From the NCBI GenBank assembly GCA_045613945.1, contig JAZLBZ010000068.1:1-30787 (forward strand): 30,787 nt of DNA, written 5' to 3'. A model generated the notes under the pieces. The model did not search any database, was not told where the DNA came from, and saw only the letters and a list, made by a program, of their open reading frames with translations. Shown here in pieces: positions 1 to 7,076 of this stretch. Positions within the stretch are counted from its first letter, which is position 1, and each line of letters opens with the position of its first letter. The stretch comes from HGM04593 sp045613945. Its GTDB lineage: Bacteria > Bacteroidota > Bacteroidia > Bacteroidales > Bacteroidaceae. The position numbers were made by a program, and so were the translations under genes.

Positions 1-1
1 G

Positions 2-157
2 CAGAACAGCAAACTCGCTGCAGGCGACACATTCTTGTGTTACCAGTTCATCCAGCAGCAACCGCTCTACCTACGTTGCCTTGTACATAACAACAGCGAG
101 CCCACAGGCTATGTGTGTGGCAAGGAGGGCGGCATTCATTACAGTGTAGTGGAGTAA
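2..157 (+). CDS. 3' end of an unidentified protein (5' truncated)
   Basis: An open frame enters from the left edge and runs for 51 codons to a TAA at 155-157. The visible C-terminus is not low complexity and contains the segment GYVCGKEGGIHYSVVE just before the stop. No start codon lies inside the window, so the gene continues to the left. I do not recognise the family. The gene converges on the PAP2 phosphatase, with only 17 bases between the two stop codons and no hairpin terminator between them. The codon choice looks like that of the neighbouring genes, which supports real coding, but the short length leaves some doubt. Confidence 0.55.
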   Translation, partial: QNSKLAAGDTFLCYQFIQQQPLYLRCLVHNNSEPTGYVCGKEGGIHYSVVE

Positions 158-174
158 CGACAAAGGGCAATGTA

Positions 175-927
175 TCAATAGTTCCTTATAACATCGTAGT
201 GTCCCTTGTGCAATTTAAAGACCTTCCAATCCTTGAAGATTGCATCAGTTGCCCAGTAGGCAAGTTCAGCCGCAAGAATACCCACAGCTGCGCCAACAAT
301 TACATCGCTCGTGTAGTGCCAGTTGCCAAGCACGCGCATAACACCGGTAGCAGTTGCCACAGTGTAGCCTGCGATGGGAATCCACACACTGCGGTTGCCA
401 TATTCGTGTGCAAGCAGTGTAGCACCCATAAAAGCCTTTGCGGTGTGCCCCGATGGGAAACTCTCCTCCTCGCCATTGGGGCGGGTGCGGTTCACGCATA
501 TCTTCAAGCCCTTTACCGTTCCCGCCATCATCACTGCAGCCAAAGCATCGGCAGTGAGCACCTGCCAACGGTTCTTGCTCACTCCCTTTACGCCGCACGC
601 ACCCATAACAAGATGTGCTGCCCAGGGAGCATATTGCAGATAGTCATCAACAGTGGTCTTGAATTCGGGAAGAGCGGCCTGCACCTCACCGGCAATATAA
701 TCATCGGCAGGGATAAGCGCCAGGCCCACCGCAGCCATCGGCAATGCCACACAGCAGGAGTGATGGGCATAGTTGAGATTGAACTGCTTTTTAGTTATTG
801 CCGGCACTGCAACATCAGATTTCACCTCTGTACTATCAGCACAAGTTTTCAGTTTTCCGTTTTCAGCTTTCACATTTAACGCAATTATGCCAAAAAGACA
901 AATAAAAAGGAGTATTCTTGTTTTCAT
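175..927 (-). CDS. Secreted or membrane PAP2-family phosphatase
   Basis: A 250-residue type 2 phosphatidic acid phosphatase homologue. The three PAP2 signature motifs are in order in the C-terminal half: K-x-CVNRTRP, then SFPSGHT, then R-VLGNWHYTSD. These hold the phosphate-binding Arg/Lys and the two catalytic histidines. The N-terminus is a signal peptide or first membrane segment (MKTRILLFICLFGIIALNVKA), and hydrophobic stretches around the motifs suggest membrane association. Relatives dephosphorylate undecaprenyl-pyrophosphate, lipid A or phosphatidic lipids; the substrate cannot be chosen here. Residues about 22-29, just after the signal peptide, are encoded by a stretch resembling a dispersed repeat found elsewhere in the window. 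A promoter of Bacteroidota type lies 27 bases upstream. Confidence 0.9.
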   Translation of the reverse strand: MKTRILLFICLFGIIALNVKAENGKLKTCADSTEVKSDVAVPAITKKQFNLNYAHHSCCVALPMAAVGLALIPADDYIAGEVQAALPEFKTTVDDYLQYAPWAAHLVMGACGVKGVSKNRWQVLTADALAAVMMAGTVKGLKICVNRTRPNGEEESFPSGHTAKAFMGATLLAHEYGNRSVWIPIAGYTVATATGVMRVLGNWHYTSDVIVGAAVGILAAELAYWATDAIFKDWKVFKLHKGHYDVIRNY

Positions 928-953
928 AATGGATTATCAATGCAATAGTAGCG

Positions 954-985
954 CAAAAGTAATCAAATAAAGGGAACGGTACAAA
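954..985 (-). promoter_or_regulatory. Bacteroidota-type promoter for the PAP2 gene
   Basis: Read on the minus strand, a TTTG box (982-985) is followed after exactly 20 bases by TACTTTTG (954-961). This matches the Bacteroides housekeeping sigma consensus TTTG-N19-20-TAnnTTTG. Transcription would begin a few bases before the ATG at 927, giving a leader of roughly 20-25 bases. Confidence 0.75.
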
Positions 986-1123
986 TGAGAAGTAAGGATA
1001 GAGTTTTGTTAAATTGGTTTACAATTATATTCTATAGCAGTTCTCAACCTTAATCGTTCACTTTTATTTTCTTCTAGTCTTTCTCTCCCAACTTTTTGTC
1101 GCGCAAAAAGTTGCAAAAACGCC

Positions 1124-1346
1124 CGTCACCGGCAAAATCAGTCATAACAGCCTTTTGCTCACGAGTCGCAAGCGACATCCATCGGTTGGCTGTTATTTGC
1201 CAACAAATCCTTTCATCCTGTTTTTGGGTGGTGCGGAACTCCTTCAGTTAGCCACTCGCAAAGCGAGCGTCTAACTAGCAGTCAAACAGTCCTGGCCACT
1301 TTATCCAAAAACAGAATGGGATTTGTCTGTGATTTTGATGGTGACG
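1124..1346. repeat. Nested inverted-repeat (fold-back) element, possible MITE or structured RNA
   Basis: An outer stem pairs 1124-1140 with 1330-1346 with few mismatches. Inside it, hairpin A pairs ATAACAGCC (1144-1152) with GGCTGTTAT (1188-1196) and carries an inner GTCGC/GCGAC hairpin (1165-1176). A second long stem pairs 1204-1210 and 1218-1227 with 1305-1314 and 1319-1325. Inside that, AGTTAG (1246-1251) pairs with CTAACT (1271-1276) around a CTCGC/GCGAG hairpin (1255-1267). The whole folds as a three-way junction. No open reading frame covers it. It could be a non-autonomous mobile element remnant, a structured RNA, or an attachment-type sequence. Confidence 0.6.
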
Positions 1347-1453
1347 TTTTTTTCGACATTACCATTATACGTGGTACAGTCCGCGAGACACAGCTGTGGA
1401 TATTCATTTCAAAGGTAATTCTCCACCAACGGCACCGTTAAACTTTGTGGCAA

Positions 1454-1477
1454 GGTCATTCAAATTTACCAATGACC
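1454..1477 (-). terminator. Hairpin after the BASS transporter gene, possible weak terminator
   Basis: GGTCATT (1454-1460) and AATGACC (1471-1477) form a perfect 7-bp stem with a 10-base loop. It starts 10 bases past the end of the transporter reading frame on the minus strand. There is no T-run after the stem, so it would be a weak or factor-dependent terminator, or an RNA-end stabiliser. Confidence 0.3.
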
Positions 1478-1487
1478 ACACCACCTA

Positions 1488-2444
1488 TTATCTCTTATTA
1501 TTAAACTTATACAATTGCCACGTATTCACCAGATTATGCCACAGTGAATAGAAACCACCTGCAATAGCAGTAACGGGTGTCAAAAAAGTGCACGCGAACC
1601 AGATGGCAAAGACTGTGTTCTTTTGCCCAAGTGACTGCCCGCCTGTAATGACCTCGCCGTTGCGGCGGCCAATGTAGCGCCCGAATGCAAACTGCGCCAC
1701 ACAGCACACCAATGAGACGGCGGCAATACCCGCCATAACCCAAATGGAAAGGTGGCTGTGCGCTATTGCACGCGATGTCATTGCAATGGCAAGCGACAGC
1801 GCCACAAGCCACAGATAGAACGGCAGGTTACGCCCCTTTGTAACAAGCAGAGTGTGCAGGCGCGGGATAAGCCTGCGCACAGCCTCGGCACACAAGAGCG
1901 GGCATAGCAGCAGCGGGAACACCTTTCCCATTATGAGCAGGAACGACGATGCCAGTGACATTCCCTCGACTGGGTGCGACATTGCAAGGAACAGCGGAGC
2001 AACAAGCGCAACTGCAATGTTTATCTGCATTGTATATGATATGAGCGAGGCCGAATTGCCGCCCAGGCGGGCTGTAATGACCGCAGCAGCCGTTGCTGTT
2101 GGGCACAGCAGGCACATCATCGCCGCCTCAAGCAGCACACGCACCGTCACCGGCATTTGCGGCGCAATAGCAATTGTCAGCGATAGCGCAATGAACGACA
2201 GCAGTTGGAACAGCAGCAGCCACAAGTGCCATTTAGATGGCTTGAGTTCCTTTATATTAACCTTGCAGAATGTGACAAAGAGCATTGCGAATATGAGCGC
2301 GGGCTGCAAGTATGAGATTACCGACGACACAAAATCATGGGTACCATCGAACAGCGGGATGCCGGTGTACAGCAGGTACATCGCCACACCGCCAAGCATT
2401 GCAATGGGCAGCGACCAGTCGCGCAGGAATTTGTGGAAATTCAT
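1488..2444 (-). CDS. BASS-family (bile acid:sodium symporter-like) membrane transporter
   Basis: A polytopic membrane protein of 318 residues with about nine or ten hydrophobic segments. It resembles the bile acid:Na+ symporter superfamily. The segment CPTATAAAVITARLGGN, and near the C-terminus GQSLGQKNTVFAIWFACTF, correspond to the two broken-helix crossover regions that hold the sodium and substrate sites in this superfamily. The transported substrate is unknown; bacterial members also carry organic anions such as pantoate or keto acids. I chose the ATG at 2444, which overlaps the nnr stop as ATGA, indicating translational coupling. A GTG three codons upstream is possible but unnecessary. 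It is the last gene of the minus-strand block. Confidence 0.8.
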   Translation of the reverse strand: MNFHKFLRDWSLPIAMLGGVAMYLLYTGIPLFDGTHDFVSSVISYLQPALIFAMLFVTFCKVNIKELKPSKWHLWLLLFQLLSFIALSLTIAIAPQMPVTVRVLLEAAMMCLLCPTATAAAVITARLGGNSASLISYTMQINIAVALVAPLFLAMSHPVEGMSLASSFLLIMGKVFPLLLCPLLCAEAVRRLIPRLHTLLVTKGRNLPFYLWLVALSLAIAMTSRAIAHSHLSIWVMAGIAAVSLVCCVAQFAFGRYIGRRNGEVITGGQSLGQKNTVFAIWFACTFLTPVTAIAGGFYSLWHNLVNTWQLYKFNNKR

Positions 2445-3958
2445 CGCCCGCACTCCTCCTCAAGTGAGCGCCATGCACGTGGCAGACAGTCTACGATATC
2501 ACCCGCAACAAGTGCCATCTGCCCCTTTTCACAGGCGGCAATGTCGCCGGCAAGGCCATGAGCATAGACAGCAAGACGAGCGGCATCGGGCGCAGCATAG
2601 CCCTGCGCAAGCAACGCCAATATGCAGCCGGTGAGCACATCGCCACAGCCGCCTGTTGCCATTCCCGGGTTGCCAGTGCTGTTGAAATGCATTGTTCCCA
2701 ACTGTGTAACAACAACGGTATATGCTCCTTTGAGGACAATTGTCACGCCAAACGTCATGGCATAGGCCTGCGCAGCCTGCAAACGCACATAGGAACTGTC
2801 TGTCTCACCAAAAAGACGCGCAAACTCGCCCACGTGCGGCGTGATTACGCTACCCTGCGGCAAGCGCTGCATATATTTTGGGTTGCGTGCAAGGATGTTC
2901 AGGGCATCGGCATCGAGCACCATTGGCGCCTTGCAACTGTCAATGAGAGCAAGCAGTGCCGCCTCGCTCTCTGCGCTCTGCCCAAGTCCCGGGCCAACAG
3001 CCACTGCGGTGTAGCGCGCGGTATCTATTGAATCACTGAAACAGCACTCGTTGCTGTCAATACTTGTCATTGCCTCGGGCACTGCAACCTGCACAACAGG
3101 GTTGTTACACGACGGCACATGCACAGTGAGCAGCCCCACACCGCTACGCAACGACGCACGAGCGGCAAGCACCGATGCACCCGCCATGCCCATTGAGCCT
3201 GCAACAAGCAGCGCGCGGCCAAAGCAGCCCTTGTGCGCGTGCTTTGCACGGGATTTCATCAACGACAGAACATCATCCTTGCAAGTGAAGAAGAATGGCG
3301 ATGGAGTCTCATCTATCGCACACTGCGAGAGTTGGATATCAAGTATCTGCAGTTCGCCAACGAACATCTCGTTCTCGGCAAACAGTTGTGACAGTTTGGG
3401 AAACTGCAGTGTGAGCGTAAGCGTTGCAAGCACAATCAACTGCAGCGCAGACTCGTTATCCCCGCCCAACAGACCCGACGGCATATCTATTGCCACCACA
3501 TCATTGCTGCAGGCATCAATGCCGCGTATGACATTGGCAAACACGCCGTTCACCACAGGGCGGTCGAGCCCGCTGCCAAAGAGCGCGTCGATGACGACAA
3601 CATCGGCAGCAAGCGCCGGCATTATAAAGGCATCGGCAACCTCAGTAACAGGCACACCTGCGGCCTGCAGGCGCACAAGGTTCACCGCGCAGTCGGGCGA
3701 TAGTTTGCCTTTTGGATTAATGAGCCACACCGCAACGTCGCAACCGGCACCTTGCAGCATACGCGCCACCGCAAGGCCGTCACCGCCGTTGTTACCGGGG
3801 CCTGCAAACACAGCAAACGAGCGCCCGGCATAGCGCTCAAGTATTGCGGCTGCCAGAGCACGCGCCGCACGCTCCATCAGGTCTATGGACGCCACAGGCT
3901 CGTGCTCAATGGTATAGGCATCAATAGCCTTTATAAGCGGTGTATTAAAGAATTTCAT
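2441..3958 (-). CDS. nnr: Bifunctional NAD(P)HX epimerase / ADP-dependent NAD(P)HX dehydratase
   Basis: This 505-residue protein repairs hydrated NADH and NADPH. The N-terminal YjeF-type epimerase domain (about 1-210) shows FAGPGNNGGDGLAVARML, VVIDALFGSGLDRPV and AIDMPSGL. The C-terminal ribokinase-like dehydratase domain (about 220-500) shows VAVGPGLGQ, MVLDADALNIL, VITPHVGEFARLFG and the nucleotide-binding NPGMATGGCGDVLTG. Both halves look complete. The correct start is the ATG at 3958 (MKFFNTPLIKAIDAYTIEHE). The frame stays open to 4033, but those extra residues are translated from an intergenic palindromic repeat and are not conserved protein. The end overlaps the BASS transporter start by four bases. 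Confidence 0.93.
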   Translation of the reverse strand: MKFFNTPLIKAIDAYTIEHEPVASIDLMERAARALAAAILERYAGRSFAVFAGPGNNGGDGLAVARMLQGAGCDVAVWLINPKGKLSPDCAVNLVRLQAAGVPVTEVADAFIMPALAADVVVIDALFGSGLDRPVVNGVFANVIRGIDACSNDVVAIDMPSGLLGGDNESALQLIVLATLTLTLQFPKLSQLFAENEMFVGELQILDIQLSQCAIDETPSPFFFTCKDDVLSLMKSRAKHAHKGCFGRALLVAGSMGMAGASVLAARASLRSGVGLLTVHVPSCNNPVVQVAVPEAMTSIDSNECCFSDSIDTARYTAVAVGPGLGQSAESEAALLALIDSCKAPMVLDADALNILARNPKYMQRLPQGSVITPHVGEFARLFGETDSSYVRLQAAQAYAMTFGVTIVLKGAYTVVVTQLGTMHFNSTGNPGMATGGCGDVLTGCILALLAQGYAAPDAARLAVYAHGLAGDIAACEKGQMALVAGDIVDCLPRAWRSLEEECGR

Positions 3959-3978
3959 AACTTCAATTACTGACAGTA

Positions 3979-4059
3979 TGTCATCCTGAGCACAGCGAAG
4001 GATCTCTAATACGCATTTAAAGAGATTCTTCACTTCATTACATTCCGTTCAGAATGACA
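3979..4059. repeat. Intergenic palindromic repeat, copy 1
   Basis: This imperfect inverted repeat begins TGTCATCCTGAGCACAGCGA and ends CAGAATGACA. ATCTCT at 4002-4007 pairs with AGAGAT at 4021-4026 near the centre, so the whole forms a long hairpin. It lies between aroQ and nnr. Its left half translates as ILRCAQDD, which extends the nnr frame artificially. It is one of four related copies in this window. Confidence 0.8.
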
Positions 4060-4070
4060 GACAACCTTGT

Positions 4071-4502
4071 TTACAAAATATTTTTAAGATATTCCAATCC
4101 CTCTTTGTAGCCATCAAATCCCTTGCCGCAGATTGTCTTTTGCGCATAGAGCGACACGTATGAGAAACGGCGGAACTCCTCGCGGGTAGAGATATCGGTA
4201 AGGTGCACCTCGGCGGTTGGCAGCGCCACAGCCTTGAGGGCGTCGAGTATTGCCACGCTTGTGTGGGTATATGCCGCCGGGTTTATTAGTATGCCGTCGA
4301 ACACGCCGTATGCCGCCTGAATCTTGTCAACAATCACACCCTCGTGGTTCGACTGGAACAGTTCCACCTCAACACCACACTGCGCAGCACAATCCACAAT
4401 GAACTGCTGCAGCGCCGCAAAGTTCTTTGCGCCATAGAGCGCCGGCTCACGCAACCCCAAAAGGTTGAGGTTAGGACCATTTATTACCAGTATCTTTTTC
4501 AT
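4071..4502 (-). CDS. aroQ: Type II 3-dehydroquinate dehydratase
   Basis: A 143-residue protein, the usual size for the dodecameric type II enzyme that removes water from 3-dehydroquinate to give 3-dehydroshikimate (third step of the shikimate pathway). The N-terminal NGPNLNLLGLREPALYG holds the active-site lid Arg and Tyr. FQSNHEG-x-IVDKIQAA and INPAAYTHTSVAILDAL carry the substrate-binding Asn, Glu and His region, and EVHLTDISTREEFRRFSYVS completes the site. All expected motifs are present. The gene is separated from the other aromatic genes by three envelope genes and is followed by a palindromic repeat. Confidence 0.95.
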   Translation of the reverse strand: MKKILVINGPNLNLLGLREPALYGAKNFAALQQFIVDCAAQCGVEVELFQSNHEGVIVDKIQAAYGVFDGILINPAAYTHTSVAILDALKAVALPTAEVHLTDISTREEFRRFSYVSLYAQKTICGKGFDGYKEGLEYLKNIL

Positions 4503-4543
4503 AAAGTACTTTAAATTCTAATTATATAACAATCTTGGCGCCG

Positions 4544-4688
4544 GACTCGCTTGCACAAGTTTTCCGCTTTGACAACACTCGCTAATCGCGGCCCGCAGGG
4601 CACGACCTTCTGCCGTGCTACCTGCGACCATCCGCTGCTCATGTTATCGAAACTTCGTTTTCACCTTTCCGCTTTCACTTTTCACCTC
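4544..4688 (-). repeat. Dispersed GTGAAAG / CTTGTGCAAGCGAG repeat, copy flanking aroQ
   Basis: Read on the minus strand, this gap starts with a GTGAAAG-rich stretch (4654-4688) directly at the stop of the FISUMP gene. It ends with a sequence containing GGAAAACTTGTGCAAGCGAG (4547-4566). The same two motifs occur together downstream of dxr (26491-26536), and a related stretch lies in the PAP2 gene (839-877). No coding function is apparent. The middle part (4574-4650) is G/C-rich and unique within the window. Confidence 0.55.
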
Positions 4689-7059
4689 AATCTGAGACAG
4701 GGCGCACAGGATAACCGTAGCAGCGGTTGAAGTCGTTCCAACTGCAACCGCTGCTGGCGAAGGACAAGTAGCAAGCGTACCTGCTGTTACTACTGTCAAG
4801 CGACGACGACCAGTAGTAGCCGTTATTGCCACTGACGTAGCCTTCCCCCCCGCTACCCGCAGCGGGGAGGAAGATGCTGTTACCGTTGGTTTTGCTAGTG
4901 ACTATGCAACCGTTTACGCCGTTTTGGGTTGTCCAGTCCCAGGTGCAGTTGTTTAATAGTTCATTTTGTTCATCCAATGTTGGCATGCGCCAACTGCCAC
5001 CCCATTTCACGTGGGCCACATCGTCCTCGGGGTCAAGGATGGTCTTGTTGTCAACAGTGCCATAACTGCTGCTGGTGCAATACTTGGTCATGCTTGTTTC
5101 ACTGCCGTTATACCATTTATAGGTACTCCAATAATAGTTTTCCTTTTCCTCGGTTTCACCCCAAGCATAGTAACTGCCGTACTCCTCGGGGCTTGATGCA
5201 CCTACATTGCAGGTTGCCCATTTGAGACCACTTGGCAATCCCAGGTCAACATATTCATGACCGTTGTAATTAACAGTTTGCCCAAACTTTGCCAGCAACT
5301 CAACATCCTCACTCACTGTGAAGGTACATTCAGCGTTGGTACTTACAAGTGCATCGTTGGCATACCAGCCACTAAAAGCATACCCCTCATCGGGCGTTGC
5401 AATAACTGTAATAACTGAGCCATTGAGTACAGTTGCCGATGTGCTGTCCTTATCCTTAATGGCGCAGACACCATTACCGGCACTGCTAACAGAGACTGTG
5501 TATCTTGCAACAGGCGCTGCATCACCACATACCGGGCGCACACTGTGACCGTCGAAGCGAGAGTAATCGCGTTTGATAAAATCAGTACTAGCAAAAATCA
5601 ATCCGTATGCACTGCTGTTGAGATCATTGCGAACAGTACTTGTCCAATAGCCACCATGCAAACCAACATTGTAGAGTTCTGTTCCTAAATAGAAGTCGCC
5701 TGCGGCCGGGAAAAAGATTGTATTGCCGTTGATTTTGCTTGTCAGCCTGCAGCCGCCAACGCCATTGACACTTACCCACTGCCAGGTGCAGTTGTCAATA
5801 AGTTCCTGCAGTTCGGCAGCCGTTGGCATTCGCCAATTGCCGCCCCATTCTACAGTGGCAACATCATCCTCGGGGTTAAGCACAGTCCTTTCATCAACAT
5901 TTCCGTAACGGACATTTATACAATATTTGCTCATTGAATACTCGTCACCATTACACCATTTATAGGAGTTCCAAGTAAAATCGGCCTTTCTCTCCGTTTC
6001 ACCCCAGGCATAGTAACCGCCATACTCCTCGGGGCTTGATGCACCGACATTGCAGGTTGCCCATTTTACACCGCTTGGCAAGCCCAAATCAACATACGCG
6101 TGACCATTTATTTCCAATTTCTTGAACTTTGCCACCAACGCAACATCCTCGCAGACAGTGAATGTATACTCCGCATCGCTGCTTACAAGAGCATCGCCTA
6201 CATACCAACCACTGAAAGCATACCCCTCATTTGGTTTTGCGACGACCGTCACTGTCGAGTACTTTTCAAATGCAATTGACAAACCGTTGCCACTCTTTAT
6301 TTTAACACTGCCGCCATCACCCTTGCTGACAGAGACAGTATACTTTACACCGCCACAGACAGGGCGCACTGTGAGACCGTAGCCGCGGAAGTCGTAACTC
6401 CAGCCGCAACTGCCGCTGCTGATGAAGTACAAGTAGTAAGCGTTGTGGCTGTCACTGCTGTAAAGCGACGACGACCAGTAGCGTCCGTTACTGCCACTGT
6501 TGCCCGCAGCGGGCAGGAAGATGCTGTTGCCGTTGGAGCCGGTGACCTTGTAGCCGTCTACGCCGTTTTGGGTAGTCCGACTCCAGGTGCAATTGTCGAG
6601 TAGTTCTTTTTGTTCATCCAATGTAGGCATGCGCCAACTGCCACCCCATTTTACATGGGCCACGTCGTCCTCGGGTTCAAGGACGGTCTTGTTGTCGACA
6701 ACATCCATACTGGTATTGGTGTTATACTTGGTGAACGTGTAATTTGAATAGATATTCCCGCTAAACCATTTATAGGTGCTCCAAGAGTAATCTTCCTTTT
6801 CTTCTGTCTCACCCCAGGCATAGTAACCGCCGTACTCCTCGGGGCTTGATGCACCTACATTGCAGGTTGCCCATTTTACACCGCTTGGCAATCCCAGGTC
6901 AACATACGCATGACCACGCAGTTCGCCACTGGGGAGATATTCTTTTGCAAACAATTCCCCATCGGGCAGGTACTCCTCGCACGAAACCACAAATACTACA
7001 GAGAGCATTAGCACAAGTTTCAAAAGAGTGTCTTTTATCACTTTCATAGCCATTATCAT
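4687..7059 (-). CDS. Surface lipoprotein with three FISUMP modules and two InlB-type repeats
   Basis: A predicted lipoprotein of about 790 residues. The signal peptide ends in SVVFVVSC, giving a lipobox Cys. Three modules of the Fibrobacter succinogenes major paralogous (FISUMP) type follow. Each has the marks HAYVDLGLPSG-KWATCNVG (or a near variant), YYAWGET, WGG-WRMPT and a terminal VRPV (about residues 48-236, 318-512 and 598-790). Between them lie two beta-rich repeats with the InlB/Flg_new pattern, containing GYAFSGWY, A-TFTV-EDV and L-AKF. FISUMP function is not established; the family is secreted and often multi-copy. ATGs at 7059, 7053 and 7047 all precede the signal peptide; I used the first. 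The start is 17 bases after the PEGA gene stop, so the two are probably co-transcribed. Confidence 0.85.
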   Translation of the reverse strand: MIMAMKVIKDTLLKLVLMLSVVFVVSCEEYLPDGELFAKEYLPSGELRGHAYVDLGLPSGVKWATCNVGASSPEEYGGYYAWGETEEKEDYSWSTYKWFSGNIYSNYTFTKYNTNTSMDVVDNKTVLEPEDDVAHVKWGGSWRMPTLDEQKELLDNCTWSRTTQNGVDGYKVTGSNGNSIFLPAAGNSGSNGRYWSSSLYSSDSHNAYYLYFISSGSCGWSYDFRGYGLTVRPVCGGVKYTVSVSKGDGGSVKIKSGNGLSIAFEKYSTVTVVAKPNEGYAFSGWYVGDALVSSDAEYTFTVCEDVALVAKFKKLEINGHAYVDLGLPSGVKWATCNVGASSPEEYGGYYAWGETERKADFTWNSYKWCNGDEYSMSKYCINVRYGNVDERTVLNPEDDVATVEWGGNWRMPTAAELQELIDNCTWQWVSVNGVGGCRLTSKINGNTIFFPAAGDFYLGTELYNVGLHGGYWTSTVRNDLNSSAYGLIFASTDFIKRDYSRFDGHSVRPVCGDAAPVARYTVSVSSAGNGVCAIKDKDSTSATVLNGSVITVIATPDEGYAFSGWYANDALVSTNAECTFTVSEDVELLAKFGQTVNYNGHEYVDLGLPSGLKWATCNVGASSPEEYGSYYAWGETEEKENYYWSTYKWYNGSETSMTKYCTSSSYGTVDNKTILDPEDDVAHVKWGGSWRMPTLDEQNELLNNCTWDWTTQNGVNGCIVTSKTNGNSIFLPAAGSGGEGYVSGNNGYYWSSSLDSSNSRYACYLSFASSGCSWNDFNRCYGYPVRPVSD

Positions 7060-7076
7060 ATTGTGATTCCTATTTA

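Larger units (their letters stand above)
928..1487. other. 560-base intergenic region with no gene
   Basis: No convincing reading frame is present on either strand. The right end of the PAP2 promoter occupies 954-985, and A/T-rich sequence follows to about 1085. From 1086 to about 1480 the sequence is dense in inverted repeats, described separately. It contains a near-palindrome (1090-1112), a nested fold-back element (1124-1346), a perfect 10-base palindrome (1389-1398), a small hairpin (1428-1439) and a 7-bp-stem hairpin just after the transporter stop (1454-1477). Confidence 0.7.

Noticed and set aside
115..879. 254-codon open frame on the plus strand
   Set aside because: It lies opposite the PAP2 gene, whose motifs are unmistakable, and has no recognisable protein features. 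It is a shadow frame.
1852..2634. 260-codon plus-strand frame over the BASS transporter and nnr ends
   Set aside because: It spans two well-supported minus-strand genes, is low in conserved pattern, and is best explained by codon bias of the true frames.
3051..3833. 260-codon plus-strand frame opposite nnr
   Set aside because: Ser/Thr/Ala-rich composition typical of an antisense frame; the nnr motifs on the other strand are complete.
5158..6916. Regularly spaced direct repeats considered as a CRISPR-like array
   Set aside because: The repeats are 106 bases, spaced about 700-740 bases apart, and encode conserved protein modules within one open frame.
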